Shown: positions 17,827 to 27,912 of the stretch, piece by piece
How the letters are laid out: every line of letters starts with the position of its first letter
How positions within the stretch are numbered: the stretch's first letter is position 1
Assembly: GCA_900557165.1 (NCBI GenBank)
Contig: USRS01000007.1
Location: 1 to 46,186 of the forward strand
Origin: an uncultured Clostridium sp.
GTDB taxonomy: Bacteria > Bacillota > Clostridia > Peptostreptococcales > Peptostreptococcaceae
Direction: 5' to 3'
Length of the DNA: 46,186 bases
Position numbers and translations under genes: made by a program
The notes under the pieces: generated by a model
What the model was told of the DNA's origin: nothing
Seen by the model: only the letters and a program-made list of their open reading frames with translations
The model's database searches: none

Positions 17827-18257
17827 TGAAAAATATAAATCTTTTTGTATATGGAAGTTTAAGAGAAAACTTTTTTAACTATGATAAATATTTAAAAGGT
17901 AAAGTAGAAAAAAGCTTTCCTGCAAAATTAGAAGATATGAATTTATATCATATGCCTTATAAAGGATATCCGGCAATAACAAAAGGTGAAGATGTTGTTT
18001 GTGGTGAAATAATGGTTATAAATGAAAGTAACTATGAAGAAACTGTAAAAGCTATGGATAAAATGGAAGGATTTATAAGTGATAATAATCCTGAAAATGA
18101 ATACCATAAGGTAATTTTAGAAGTAGAAAATCTTTTAACTAATGAAAAAGAAAAATGCTTTGTTTATTTCTATAATAAAGAAAGAGATATGATTTTTGAA
18201 GAAGAATCTGTATATATTCCTCATGGTGACTGGAAGGAATATATGTTAAATAAATAA
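17826..18257 (+). CDS. Gamma-glutamylcyclotransferase-like (AIG2/GGCT fold) protein
   Basis: A 143-residue protein with the GGCT-fold signature FVYGSLRENFF near the start, and the likely catalytic glutamate in DKMEGFI around residue 80. GGCT enzymes convert gamma-glutamyl compounds to 5-oxoproline plus an amine or amino acid. The ATG at 17826 overlaps the pcp stop (TAATG), favouring coupling. Its place after the pyroglutamyl peptidase and DUF969/979 genes suggests a second internal source of 5-oxoproline. The exact substrate is unknown. Confidence 0.85.
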   Translation: MKNINLFVYGSLRENFFNYDKYLKGKVEKSFPAKLEDMNLYHMPYKGYPAITKGEDVVCGEIMVINESNYEETVKAMDKMEGFISDNNPENEYHKVILEVENLLTNEKEKCFVYFYNKERDMIFEEESVYIPHGDWKEYMLNK

Positions 18258-18282
18258 AAATAATAAATTTAACGACATAGGT

Positions 18283-18316
18283 AAAACTATCCTTTTGAAA
18301 AAGAGGATAGTTTTAT
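18283..18316 (+). terminator. Intrinsic terminator of the pyroglutamate operon
   Basis: AACTATCCTTTT pairs with AAGAGGATAGTT (one G-U pair) around loop GAAA, followed by T-rich sequence. Confidence 0.85.
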
Positions 18317-18395
18317 TTATTTTTAGGAATAAAATTAATTTTTAATATAAGGATAATGGGTATAATATTTTTAAACAGAAAAATAGGAGAATCAA

Positions 18396-19091
18396 ATGAA
18401 ATATAATAAAGTAGTTGAAGCAAAATTTATTGAAAGACCCAATAGATTTGTAGCTTATTGTGATATAAATGGGGAAATTGAAAAAATTCATGTTAAAAAT
18501 ACAGGTCGCTGTAAAGAATTATTAGTACCAGGGTGTACAGTTTATTTAGAAGAAAGTGATAATCCAAATAGAAAAACAAAATATTCGTTAATAAGTGTTA
18601 TAAAAGAAAATAGACTTATTAATATGGATTCACAGGTAACAAATAAAATGGTTTGTGAAGCTCTTAAAGATAAAAGTTTAATTTTACCTGGATTTGATGA
18701 AGAAATAACTCTAATAAAGCCAGAAAAAACTTATGGAAATTCTCGGTTTGATGTATATTTAGAAGGAAAGACTAAAAAAGCTTTTATTGAAATAAAAGGT
18801 TGTACCTTAGAAGAAGATAATATAGTTAAGTTTCCTGACGCAAAAACTGATAGAGGAGTAAAGCATGTAAAGGAATTAATAAAAGCTAAAGAAGATGGAT
18901 ATTTAGCTTACATAATTATTGTTATTCAAATGAAAGATGTATTGTATTTTACTCCAAATATTGAAAGACATAAAGAATTTAAAGATGTATTAAAAGAAGC
19001 AGATGAAAAAGGCGTAAAAATTTTAGCTTATGATTCAATAGTAAATATAGATAATATAAAATTAAATAAACCAGTAAAAGTAGTATTATAA
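18396..19091 (+). CDS. sfsA: DNA/RNA nuclease SfsA family protein
   Basis: A 231-residue SfsA homologue. The family was named for sugar fermentation stimulation in E. coli and has an OB-like N-terminal part plus a PD-(D/E)XK nuclease-like fold. Visible signatures are VKNTGRCKELLVPG, YGNSRFDVYLEG and the nuclease-like AFIEIKGCTLE followed by FPDAKTDRGVKHVKEL. It starts at ATG behind aggaga. It lies alone between a terminator and the S1-domain gene. The cellular role is not settled for the family. Confidence 0.93.
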   Translation: MKYNKVVEAKFIERPNRFVAYCDINGEIEKIHVKNTGRCKELLVPGCTVYLEESDNPNRKTKYSLISVIKENRLINMDSQVTNKMVCEALKDKSLILPGFDEEITLIKPEKTYGNSRFDVYLEGKTKKAFIEIKGCTLEEDNIVKFPDAKTDRGVKHVKELIKAKEDGYLAYIIIVIQMKDVLYFTPNIERHKEFKDVLKEADEKGVKILAYDSIVNIDNIKLNKPVKVVL

Positions 19092-19201
19092 TATATTGTT
19101 AAAAATAAAAAAACTATAAAATATTGTATAAATCTGTAAGCATTTGAAATTTTAATGGTATAATATAAAGGTAAGATAATTAGGTGAAAGGATGTATAAT
19201 A

Positions 19202-20461
19202 ATGACTAAAGAACTATCTATGCAAGAATTATTAGACCAACAAGAACAATTACTTAATTCGATTAAAGTTGGTGAAACTATAACAGGAACTATAACAAAA
19301 ATAAATAATGATGAAGTAACTGTAGGACTTAACATAGGTTTTGATGGAGTAATACCAGTAAGTGAATTAAATATCCCTAAAAATCAATATGTAGAAGATG
19401 TTTACAAAGTAGGAGATGAAATATCTGCTGTAATAACTAAAGTATCTGAAAAAGACTGTACTTTAAAATTATCTAAATTAAAATTAGATATGGTAAATGA
19501 TAAAAAAGAATTAGCTAAGGCTCATGCTAATCATAAAATATTAACAGTAAATGTTGTAAAAACTATACAAAGAGGTGTATTTGCAGCATATAAATCAGTT
19601 GAAATATTTATACCAATATCTCAATTAGATACTAAATTTGTAAATGATACAAAAGAATATCAAGATGCTAACTTAGAAGTTTATATAATAGAATTTAATG
19701 AGAAAGCTAATAAAATAGTAGGTTCTCATAGAGAAGTATTAAAAGAGAGACAAGATCAAGAAAGAAAAGCTAGAAGAGAAAAAATTCAAGCTGAAAGAGA
19801 AGCAGAGAGACAAAGAGTAAGAGAAGAAAGAGCTGCTGAGAAGGCTAGAGTTCAAGCTGAAAAAGAAGCTTTAATAGATTCTTTAGAAGTTGGACAAAAA
19901 AGACATGGGAAAGTAACTAATATAGTAAACTACGGTGCTTTCATAGATTTAGGTGGAGTTGAAGGTTTAGCTCATATAAACAACTTATCTTGGAAGAGAG
20001 TAGAATCTGTAGAAGATATGTTACAAGAAGGTCAAGAAGTAGATGTTTATGTTTTAGATGTAGATAAAGAAACTGGAAGAATAGGTTTAGCATTAAAAGA
20101 CATAAACAATGATCCATGGGAATTAATAGCTAAAGAAGTTAAAGTTGACGATATAATAACTGGTAAAGTTGTTAGAATAATAGACAGAGGTGCTTTTGTT
20201 GAAATAAAAGAAGGTGTAGAAGCATATCTTCCAATATCTCACTTAAAAGAAGAAAGAGTTGCTAACGTAAGTAGCGTAGTAAACTCAGGAGATGAAGTAA
20301 CAGTTAGAGTATTAACTTTTGATCCATCTCACAAAAGAATGTCAGTATCAATAAAAGATGTTAATAAAGAACCAGAAGAAGATTACAGTGAATTCTTAAA
20401 TAAAGAAGAAGACTTAGGATCTACTATAGGAGATTTATTAAAAGGAAAATTAAATAAATAA
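19202..20461 (+). CDS. S1 RNA-binding domain protein (ribosomal protein S1-like)
   Basis: A 419-residue protein with four S1/OB domains at roughly residues 14-80, 97-165, 223-295 and 310-380. Between the second and third lies a highly charged coiled-coil-like stretch (repeats of Arg-Glu and Glu-Lys, about residues 180-215). Bacterial S1-like proteins bind mRNA and assist translation or RNA turnover. The start at 19202 has aaagga 9 nt upstream; a GTG at 19184 would lie before that site. A stem-loop terminator follows directly. Confidence 0.9.
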   Translation: MTKELSMQELLDQQEQLLNSIKVGETITGTITKINNDEVTVGLNIGFDGVIPVSELNIPKNQYVEDVYKVGDEISAVITKVSEKDCTLKLSKLKLDMVNDKKELAKAHANHKILTVNVVKTIQRGVFAAYKSVEIFIPISQLDTKFVNDTKEYQDANLEVYIIEFNEKANKIVGSHREVLKERQDQERKARREKIQAEREAERQRVREERAAEKARVQAEKEALIDSLEVGQKRHGKVTNIVNYGAFIDLGGVEGLAHINNLSWKRVESVEDMLQEGQEVDVYVLDVDKETGRIGLALKDINNDPWELIAKEVKVDDIITGKVVRIIDRGAFVEIKEGVEAYLPISHLKEERVANVSSVVNSGDEVTVRVLTFDPSHKRMSVSIKDVNKEPEEDYSEFLNKEEDLGSTIGDLLKGKLNK

Positions 20462-20467
20462 TAGCTT

Positions 20468-20499
20468 AAAGCCATATAGCACATGCTCTATGGCTTTTA
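20468..20499 (+). terminator. Intrinsic terminator after the S1-domain gene
   Basis: AAAGCCATA pairs with TATGGCTTT, with an inner TAGC/GCTC stem, then TTTT. Confidence 0.85.
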
Positions 20500-20534
20500 C
20501 AATACAAAAAAACATATGGAAAGGAAAAAGTATT

Positions 20535-21248
20535 ATGAAAGCATTAATAGACTTACACACACATGCATTATCGAGTGGACATGCTTATAGCACAGTAAAA
20601 GAAAATATAGAATATGCTAAAATAAATAATTTAAAATATTATGGAATATCAGACCATGGAATAAATATGCCAGGAGGACCTCATTTATTTTATTTCCAAA
20701 ACTTAAAAGTTATACCTTCAGAAGTTAATGGAGTAAGAGTTCTAAGAGGAATGGAAGCAAATATTATAGATTATGATGGAAATACTGATGCAGTATTTGA
20801 TGAATATACAACAGGTATTGATTATTTAATCGCAAGTCTTCATACAGTATGTTTAGAACCAGGAACAAAAGAAGAGAATACAAGAGCTACAATAAATGCT
20901 ATGGATAAGCCTCTAGTTAAGATAATAGGTCATCCGGATGATGGTAGATATGAACTAGATTATGAAGCAGTTGTAAAAGCAGCTAAAGAAAAGAATGTTT
21001 TATTAGAAGTTAATAATTCATCATTAAATCAAGGTGCATTTAGACCAAATGCTAGAGAAAATTATAAAGAATTACTTGATTTATGTAAAAAATATAAAGT
21101 GAAAATAATACTAGGAAGTGATGCTCATATATGTTATCAAGTTGGTATATTTGATAATGCAGAAAAATTACTTGAAGAAGTTGATTTTCCAAAGGAGTTA
21201 GTTATAAATTATCATGAAGATGAGATAAAGAAATTCTTTAATTTATAA
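20535..21248 (+). CDS. PHP-domain phosphatase (YcdX family)
   Basis: Predicted trinuclear-metal phosphoesterase with the PHP motifs in order: DLHTHALSSGHAYST near the N-terminus, SDHGINMPGGPH, GMEAN, ASLHTV, GHPDDGR and GSDAHICYQ near the end. The 237-residue length fits the YcdX group. The start at 20535 is chosen because aaggaaa lies upstream; an in-frame ATG at 20490 falls inside the previous gene's terminator stem. The physiological substrate is unknown. Confidence 0.9.
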   Translation: MKALIDLHTHALSSGHAYSTVKENIEYAKINNLKYYGISDHGINMPGGPHLFYFQNLKVIPSEVNGVRVLRGMEANIIDYDGNTDAVFDEYTTGIDYLIASLHTVCLEPGTKEENTRATINAMDKPLVKIIGHPDDGRYELDYEAVVKAAKEKNVLLEVNNSSLNQGAFRPNARENYKELLDLCKKYKVKIILGSDAHICYQVGIFDNAEKLLEEVDFPKELVINYHEDEIKKFFNL

Positions 21249-21255
21249 TAAAAAT

Positions 21256-21296
21256 AGAGGATTGTATACTAAATAGTATGACAATCCTCTTATTTA
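21256..21296 (+). terminator. Convergent terminator between the PHP gene and nrdF
   Basis: AGAGGATTGT (21256-21265) pairs with ACAATCCTCT, with an inner ATACT/AGTAT stem. It sits between convergent genes and is T-rich on the plus side. Confidence 0.75.
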
Positions 21297-21297
21297 T

Positions 21298-22272
21298 TTA
21301 AAAATTAAATTCAAAATCTTCGTCAGTTAAATCTTCAACTTTAGTAGTTTTTATATATCCATTTCCTTTAGTAGAGAAGAAATCATGAGTTTTAGTTTCA
21401 GTAGAGTAACCGTTCATAACTACTGAATTCACATCATTTTCTGTAACATTAAACATTGGTTCAAAATCAATGCAAGATAAAGCATAGTTTACATTAAATT
21501 CTAAATATGTTTTAACTTCATCTAATAAGCCTAAATTTTTATATAATAATTTAGAATATTCAAGTTCAGCTAAATACACCTCATAAACCATTTTAAGAGC
21601 TTTTTCTCTTAATTTTATTTTTACATCTTCAGAAAAATCTTTATAAATATCTTTGGCAAAGAAACCAACACCTACCGTATGAAGTTTTTCATCTCTCAAA
21701 ATTAAGTTGATAATTTCACCGCTGTTTACCATTTTACCTTGACCAGATAGCCAAAGAGGAAGGAAAAATCCTGAATAAAAACAAATCCCCTCTAAACATA
21801 AACTACCAACCATTGACATAAATAAAGATTCTTTATCTTCAATACTTTCATAAGTTTTAATAATCATAGAAACTTTATTTTGAAGTTCTTTTGTATTTTC
21901 AATCCAACTAAATAGTTCATCTATTCTATCAGATGTACAAAGAGTTTGAAAAATTGTTGAATATGAGCGGGCATGTATAGTTTCAAAACCAGCAAATAAA
22001 GTTAAGATACTTTTTATAAATAAATTATCTGTTTTATCTCCTAACTTAGTAACACCAACAGTTTGTTCTGTATCAAGTAAAGTAAGACCAGCAAGAATTC
22101 TCTCATAAGTTTCCTTTATATTGCTATCAAGATTATCCCAAACTGATTTATCATCACTTACAGGAATTTCTTCTGGTAGCCAGAATTGTTCCACTTGTTT
22201 TATATAAATATCATCATAAAATTGATGATTAGGTAAATTCCAGTTTATTGCTTTATGAATTTCTTTTTTCAT
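21298..22272 (-). CDS. nrdF: Ribonucleotide reductase beta subunit, class Ib type
   Basis: Radical-generating small subunit that supports conversion of ribonucleotides to deoxyribonucleotides. Metal-ligand motifs are TLLDTEQT, FETIHARSYS, LCLEGICFY and RDEKLHTVG. The tyrosine in HARSYS is where the radical Tyr sits in NrdF. The acidic C-terminal tail (VEDLTDEDFEFNF) would dock into the alpha subunit. Length 324 is typical of NrdF. It lies 35 nt after nrdE in the same direction. No nrdI or nrdH gene is adjacent. Confidence 0.93.
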   Translation of the reverse strand: MKKEIHKAINWNLPNHQFYDDIYIKQVEQFWLPEEIPVSDDKSVWDNLDSNIKETYERILAGLTLLDTEQTVGVTKLGDKTDNLFIKSILTLFAGFETIHARSYSTIFQTLCTSDRIDELFSWIENTKELQNKVSMIIKTYESIEDKESLFMSMVGSLCLEGICFYSGFFLPLWLSGQGKMVNSGEIINLILRDEKLHTVGVGFFAKDIYKDFSEDVKIKLREKALKMVYEVYLAELEYSKLLYKNLGLLDEVKTYLEFNVNYALSCIDFEPMFNVTENDVNSVVMNGYSTETKTHDFFSTKGNGYIKTTKVEDLTDEDFEFNF

Positions 22273-22307
22273 TTAAATTATCACTCCTGTTAGTTAAAAT
22301 TTCATAA

Positions 22308-24389
22308 TTATATAGAACAAACTAAACATTCTTCAAAAGATAAATTTTTTGTTCTAGTATAATAAAGGGCCTTGAGATTTTTCTTATGAGCATAAATATA
22401 ATATCTAGCCAATTCTTTAGTAGATGTTTCACTATCCACAAATAAAGTGGTACTAATACCTTGGTCTATATGTTCTTGAATAATAGAAATTAAATCAATT
22501 ACTTTAAACATATTCATATTAAAAGCAGATTTATAAACTAATATATTGTCTGCACTTAAAAATGGCATAGGATAATAAGTTGTAGAATCTCCATAAGTAC
22601 GTCTTTCAATTATGTCTGTAATTGGTGAAATACCTGCTGTAGCATTTTGGATGTAACCTATACTTTGAGTTGGAGCAATTGCTAGACGATAAGCATGATA
22701 TAATCCGTTTTTCTTAACATCCTTAGCTAATTTTGCCCAATCTTCTTTAGTTGGAATATACATATTTCCAAATAAACTTTTCACCTTATCTGATTTAGCA
22801 GTGTAATCATTTTTTATATATTTTTCAAAATATTTGCCATTTGCATATTCAGATTTATCAAATCCTTCAAATTTTTTATTTTTCTTAATGGCAATTTCCA
22901 TACTTCTTTTTAATGAATAATAATTTATTATCATAAAAAATTGATTGGCAAATTCTTTGGCATAATCACTTTCATAAGGGATTATATTTTTTGCAAAATA
23001 TCCATGTAAATTCATTACACCAAGTCCTACAGCATGAAGTTCTTCATTGGCTTTTCTAACACCAGGAGCATTAGTTATATTACTTAAATCAGTAACTTGT
23101 GTAAGGGCATCCATTGCACTATAAACACTTTCTTTAATTGATTGTTTTTCCATAACATTGATAATATTTAAAGAGCCAAGATTGCAACTTACATCTCTTT
23201 TTATTTCATCTTGTACACCGTAGTCATTAATCACAGAAGTCTCTTGTAATTGGAATATTTCTGTACATAAATTAGACATTTTTATTTGACCTAAATTTTT
23301 TAATGCATGAACATTGTTGGCATTATCCTTGAACATTATATAAGGATATCCACTTTCAAATTGCATTTTAGCTATTTGAATTAATAATTTTCTAGGGTTT
23401 AATTCTTTTTTTACTATATTAGGATTGGCAACTAGTTCATCATAATATAAATTCATATCTAAATCGTCTAAATGTTTGTTAGTTTCTTTATAAACTGTAT
23501 AAGGTGCAAATACATACATATTTTCTCCCTTTGCAGCTAACTCCATAAATTTATCTGGAACAATTAACCCTATTGATAAAGTTTGTAGCCTTGACTTTTC
23601 AGAAGCATTTATCTTTTTAGTATCTAAAAATTCTTCTATATCAGCATGGAAAATATTTAAATAAGCAACACCAGCACCAGGCCTTTGACCTAATTGATTG
23701 ACATAGCTAAAAGTATCTTCTAATAATTTTAAAACTGGTAAGACACCACTTGAGGCATTTTCTATACCTTGAATAGTTTCATTACGAGATCTAATCTTAG
23801 ATACATTTATTGCTACACCACCGCCAATTTTTGATAGTTGAGAGCAAGTGTTAAGAACATAATTTATTGAATTTAAGCTATCGTCCATTTCAAGTAAAAA
23901 ACAAGAAACAAGCTCACCACCTCTCGCTTTTCCTGAGTTTAAAAATGTAGGAGTGGCAGGTTGATATCTTTGTTCTATCATACTTACACCTAAATTAATT
24001 GCCATATCTATATAACCTTGGCCTAAGAAAAGCGCTACGGCAATAATTCTATCTTCATATGTTTCTAAATAATATTTTCTATCGTTGGTTTTCATTGCAT
24101 AACTTTGATAAAATTTAGAAATAGCCATATAAGATTTAAATTCAAACTTATGAGAATATATAATATCTGTAATTTTTAAAATTTCTTCGTGAGAATACAT
24201 TGCAAAAAAATCTATATAGTAATTGTTTTTAATCAACCAATGGATTCTATCTATTGGAGAGTTAAATTTCATTAATTTTTCATCTACTTCTTTTTTAAAA
24301 GCTTTAACAGCTTGTATATCTTTTTCTAAATCGAAAAAATTATCTTTTTTTCTCATTAATTCATTATTTAATTCTAAATATTTTTTCAA
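22308..24389 (-). CDS. nrdE: Ribonucleotide reductase alpha subunit, class Ib type
   Basis: Catalytic subunit of the class I reductase. Visible features are PATPTFLNSGKARGGELVSC with the first active-site cysteine, MSNLCTEIF with the catalytic cysteine and glutamate, DVSCNLGSLNI with the second redox cysteine, and a C-terminal CLVC pair that would accept electrons from a redoxin. A start at TTG (24389) fits best because agaggt lies 7 nt upstream; a GTG at 24398 lies inside that site. The resulting 693 residues match NrdE. It is first in a two-gene operon with nrdF. Confidence 0.92.
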   Translation of the reverse strand: MKKYLELNNELMRKKDNFFDLEKDIQAVKAFKKEVDEKLMKFNSPIDRIHWLIKNNYYIDFFAMYSHEEILKITDIIYSHKFEFKSYMAISKFYQSYAMKTNDRKYYLETYEDRIIAVALFLGQGYIDMAINLGVSMIEQRYQPATPTFLNSGKARGGELVSCFLLEMDDSLNSINYVLNTCSQLSKIGGGVAINVSKIRSRNETIQGIENASSGVLPVLKLLEDTFSYVNQLGQRPGAGVAYLNIFHADIEEFLDTKKINASEKSRLQTLSIGLIVPDKFMELAAKGENMYVFAPYTVYKETNKHLDDLDMNLYYDELVANPNIVKKELNPRKLLIQIAKMQFESGYPYIMFKDNANNVHALKNLGQIKMSNLCTEIFQLQETSVINDYGVQDEIKRDVSCNLGSLNIINVMEKQSIKESVYSAMDALTQVTDLSNITNAPGVRKANEELHAVGLGVMNLHGYFAKNIIPYESDYAKEFANQFFMIINYYSLKRSMEIAIKKNKKFEGFDKSEYANGKYFEKYIKNDYTAKSDKVKSLFGNMYIPTKEDWAKLAKDVKKNGLYHAYRLAIAPTQSIGYIQNATAGISPITDIIERRTYGDSTTYYPMPFLSADNILVYKSAFNMNMFKVIDLISIIQEHIDQGISTTLFVDSETSTKELARYYIYAHKKNLKALYYTRTKNLSFEECLVCSI

Positions 24390-24525
24390 ATGGAACACCT
24401 CTATATTTTATTTTTGATAATATAATTATATTTTTTTACTAAATGTAAATTTTAATGTACTAATAAATAATATCTATTATATATACCCCTAAAAAAGATA
24501 TTTAAATTTAAAATTAATAATTACA

Positions 24526-24562
24526 ACTAAAAAAACTTCACTTGTTTATACAAATGAAGTTT
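24526..24562 (-). terminator. Intrinsic terminator after the CPBP protease
   Basis: On the minus strand AAACTTCATTTG pairs with CAAGTGAAGTTT (one T-G pair) and is followed by T residues, separating the CPBP gene from nrdE. Confidence 0.8.
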
Positions 24563-24570
24563 AAATAATT

Positions 24571-25443
24571 CTAATTTAAATATATATTATCTTGAGAGAG
24601 TTTTGGAGAAAAACCACTTTTAAGATATTTTTTATTATTAATTATAAATCTTATGAAAAAAGACAAACCAATTAAAAGTAAGATAGATCCAAACATTATG
24701 GAAGATATGGCATCATTATTAGTCATAGGTGATGTATCTGTTGTAGCATTTAAATCTAATTGTGGTAAAAAAGCTAATAAGTTATTGAAAAAATGTACTG
24801 TCATAGGAATTAGTATATTTTTATACTTTATATATAAAATACAACAAGCAATACCAAATATAAAAGCACCAATAATAGCCAACTCTATATGTAATAATCC
24901 AAAAATTAAAGATGAAATTATCATTCCAATATAAATATTGAATTTTTTACTAATTCTCTTAAATATAATTGCCCTAAACAGTAATTCTTCCATAAGAGGA
25001 GCGCCTATTACAGTAATTATCATAGCAATAAATAAACCACCATAACTTGAAGCTTCAGCTACAGATGATTCAGATAGAAGTTTATTTAGTATATCAGGAA
25101 ATAAAAAATAAACTATACCTATTAACAATAAACTAATACCCATGGAAAGACATATTTGAGTAGCAACAACACCAAATATTTCTTTAATGTTTATTTTCTC
25201 AAGATAATCTTTAATCATTAATAATAATTTATCTTTATTAACTCTAAATTTATACAAGAGTATGATAATAAATAAAGTTGTAGATATTAAAGATAATAAA
25301 TTTTCATTATCTAATAAATCCATATCTCCAGTTAAAATGCCTTTAATAGAAGCTATGACAACAACTATAAATAAGGTGAAAATATACCAAAATACAGCAG
25401 GTATTATTTTTACTTCTTTAAATTCTTTAGTAAAGTCTAACAT
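24571..25443 (-). CDS. CPBP family intramembrane glutamic protease
   Basis: A 290-residue membrane protein with about eight hydrophobic segments and the CPBP (Abi) motifs: EELLFRAIIFKRI (motif 1, EExxxR), FGLLHIEL (motif 2 histidine) and HFFNN (motif 3). Homologues are CAAX-protease-like or Rce1-like enzymes, some of which mature peptides or give self-immunity to bacteriocins. No peptide gene is visible beside it. It starts at ATG behind gggaggaa and has its own terminator. Confidence 0.9.
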   Translation of the reverse strand: MLDFTKEFKEVKIIPAVFWYIFTLFIVVVIASIKGILTGDMDLLDNENLLSLISTTLFIIILLYKFRVNKDKLLLMIKDYLEKINIKEIFGVVATQICLSMGISLLLIGIVYFLFPDILNKLLSESSVAEASSYGGLFIAMIITVIGAPLMEELLFRAIIFKRISKKFNIYIGMIISSLIFGLLHIELAIIGAFIFGIACCILYIKYKNILIPMTVHFFNNLLAFLPQLDLNATTDTSPMTNNDAISSIMFGSILLLIGLSFFIRFIINNKKYLKSGFSPKLSQDNIYLN

Positions 25444-25577
25444 AAAATTCCTCCCAATGAATTGTATATTAATAGTTCATGAAAAATTCATAATAATACT
25501 ATATAATATTAATTATAAAAAATATTAAAAATACACAAAATCAAATAAATAAATATAAAAATATAGTATCATAAACA

Positions 25578-25606
25578 TTGACAAAATACTGTATAAATTT
25601 TACTAT
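25578..25606 (+). promoter_or_regulatory. Promoter of ftsH
   Basis: TTGACA (25578-25583), a 17-base spacer and TACTAT (25601-25606). The leader before the start codon would be about 95 nt. Confidence 0.65.
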
Positions 25607-25705
25607 TTTATATAAGTCATCTTATAACATTATATTTAATGTTAATAATATATATGATGAGTATATGTAGTAACAAATATAGAATAATTATTTAGGAGAT
25701 ATCTT

Positions 25706-27721
25706 ATGAAAGAAAAAAAACCTCACAAAAAATCATGGTTATATTATTATGGGATAATACTTCTTTTACTAGTAGTGCTTAATTCTTTTATTTTCCCAGC
25801 TTTATATAATATGAGTGGCAAAGTACAAGAAGTAGACTACGGAACATTCCTTACAATGGTTGATGAAGGAAAGGTAAACCAAGTAGATATTGAAAATTCA
25901 AAACAAATAACTTTTAATACAAAGGGTGATAAAAATAAAGTTTATATAACTGGACAAGTTAATGACCCAGAGTTAGTAAATCGTTTATACAAAGCAGGTG
26001 TTGAGTTTAGTCAAGAAATACCTCAAGATGACTCACCGATTACAGACTTTATATTATATTGGATATTACCAACTATTTTAATGATAGCCGTATTTAACTT
26101 TATGATGAAGAAAATGGGCAATAGAATAGGTGGCAGAGGAAATATGATGCAGTTTGGTAAAAGTAACGCCAAAGTTTATGTAGAAGCTCAAACAGGTAAA
26201 ACTTTTGCAGATGTGGCAGGGCAAGATGAAGCTAAAGAATCTTTAACTGAAATTGTTGATTTCCTACATAATCCTAAAAAGTATGAAGAAATAGGTGCAT
26301 CAATGCCAAAAGGTGCCCTACTTGTAGGACCTCCAGGTACAGGTAAAACTTTACTTGCTAAAGCTGTTGCAGGAGAAGCAAAAGTACCATTTTTCTCAAT
26401 ATCAGGATCTGAGTTTGTGGAAATGTTTGTTGGTATGGGTGCTGCAAAAGTTAGAGATCTATTTAAACAAGCCCAAGAAAAAGCTCCATGTATTGTATTT
26501 ATAGACGAAATAGATACTATAGGTAAAAAACGTGATGGAGGCGGAATGGGTGGTAATGATGAGAGAGAACAAACTCTTAACCAATTACTAACAGAAATGG
26601 ATGGATTCGATGGTAAAAAAGGTGTTGTAATACTTGCAGCGACTAATAGACCAGAATCTCTAGATAAAGCCTTACTTAGACCGGGTCGTTTTGATAGAAG
26701 AGTTCCAGTAGAACTACCTGATTTAAAAGGTCGTGAAGACATATTAAAAGTTCATGCTAAAAAAGTTAAAATGGATGAAGATGTTGATTTTAACGGAATA
26801 GCAAGAGCAACTGCTGGAGCTAGTGGTGCAGAACTTGCCAATATAGTAAATGAAGCAGCTCTAAGAGCAGTTAGACTTGGTAGACATAAGGCTACTCAAG
26901 CTGATTTAGAAGAATCTGTAGAAGTAATAATAGCAGGATACCAAAGAAAAGCTGCTGTAATTTCTCCAAGAGAAAAGAAAATAGTAGCTTATCATGAAAT
27001 AGGACATGCATTAGTTGCAGCTAAGCAAACTGAGTCTGCACCAGTGCATAAGATTACGATTATCCCTCGTACATCTGGAGCACTTGGATATACTATGCAA
27101 GTTGAAGAAGGCGAAAGAGTACTTATGTCTAAGGAAGAAGCTTTCAATAAAATAGCAACATTTACAGGTGGTCGTGCTGCGGAAGAAATTATCTTTAATT
27201 CTTTCACAACAGGAGCATCAAATGATATAGAACAAGCTACAAGAATAGCTAGAGCTATGGTTACTCGTTATGGTATGAGTGAAGAATTTGATATGATGGC
27301 ACTAGAAACTGTAACAAATCAATATTTAGGTGGAGACACATCATTAATGTGCTCACCAGAAGCATCAGCGAAGATTGATAAAGAAGTTTTAAATATAATA
27401 AAATCTGCTCATGATAAAGCAAGAAAAATACTTGAAGAAAATATTGATAAATTACACGAGCTTTCTGAATTCTTATTAGAAAAAGAAACTATTACAGGTG
27501 AAGAGTTTATGGAAATATTAAACGGCAAATCTGTAGATGAAGTAAAAGAAGAACATGATGCAAAAGAAGAAGCTAAAAAAGAAGCTGAAAGAATTGAAGT
27601 ACAAAAAGCTCAAGAAGAAGAAAAAAGAGCAATAGAACAACAAAAACGTATAGAAGATGAACTTCAAAAAAATGAAGGAAACATTCTATTAGATAAAACT
27701 ATTGATAATGAAGAAAAATAA
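25706..27721 (+). CDS. ftsH: ATP-dependent zinc metalloprotease FtsH
   Basis: Membrane-anchored AAA+ protease that degrades membrane and regulatory proteins. Two transmembrane helices flank a small extracytoplasmic domain (about residues 10-30 and 110-130). The AAA module has Walker A GPPGTGKT at 208-215, Walker B IVFIDEID, and [10 protein letters not shown] in the second region of homology. The protease site is HEIGH at 430-434. A charged Glu/Lys-rich tail extends from about 610 to 671. It is monocistronic, with its own promoter and a perfect 15-bp terminator. Confidence 0.97.
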   Translation: MKEKKPHKKSWLYYYGIILLLLVVLNSFIFPALYNMSGKVQEVDYGTFLTMVDEGKVNQVDIENSKQITFNTKGDKNKVYITGQVNDPELVNRLYKAGVEFSQEIPQDDSPITDFILYWILPTILMIAVFNFMMKKMGNRIGGRGNMMQFGKSNAKVYVEAQTGKTFADVAGQDEAKESLTEIVDFLHNPKKYEEIGASMPKGALLVGPPGTGKTLLAKAVAGEAKVPFFSISGSEFVEMFVGMGAAKVRDLFKQAQEKAPCIVFIDEIDTIGKKRDGGGMGGNDEREQTLNQLLTEMDGFDGKKGVVILAATNRPESLDKALLRPGRFDRRVPVELPDLKGREDILKVHAKKVKMDEDVDFNGIARATAGASGAELANIVNEAALRAVRLGRHKATQADLEESVEVIIAGYQRKAAVISPREKKIVAYHEIGHALVAAKQTESAPVHKITIIPRTSGALGYTMQVEEGERVLMSKEEAFNKIATFTGGRAAEEIIFNSFTTGASNDIEQATRIARAMVTRYGMSEEFDMMALETVTNQYLGGDTSLMCSPEASAKIDKEVLNIIKSAHDKARKILEENIDKLHELSEFLLEKETITGEEFMEILNGKSVDEVKEEHDAKEEAKKEAERIEVQKAQEEEKRAIEQQKRIEDELQKNEGNILLDKTIDNEEK

Positions 27722-27733
27722 AAATTATCATAC

Positions 27734-27772
27734 AAATGGGTGGTAACAGAAATGTTACCACCCATTTTGTAT
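27734..27772 (+). terminator. Intrinsic terminator after ftsH
   Basis: Perfect 15-bp stem AAATGGGTGGTAACA (27734-27748) with TGTTACCACCCATTT (27753-27767), loop GAAA. Confidence 0.85.
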
Positions 27773-27912
27773 TAAAAAATATATTTTAATATAAATAAGT
27801 TTACAAATTTACTTTAAAGAGAGATACAATTTATATTATAAAAAAATAGATAATAAAACTTAAATTTGTAAAACATAAATAATAAAGAATAGAAATTCTT
27901 CTGGAGGTAGCT

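Noticed and set aside
20490..20534. Earlier ATG for the PHP phosphatase
   Set aside because: It lies inside the terminator stem of the S1-domain gene, has no ribosome binding site and would add residues not typical of the family.
24399..24480. Search for an NrdR box upstream of nrdE
   Set aside because: No pair of sites resembling the NrdR consensus is visible in the AT-rich sequence.
26188..26742. 184-codon open frame antisense to ftsH
   Set aside because: It mirrors the conserved AAA module of ftsH and has no ribosome binding site or recognisable protein features.
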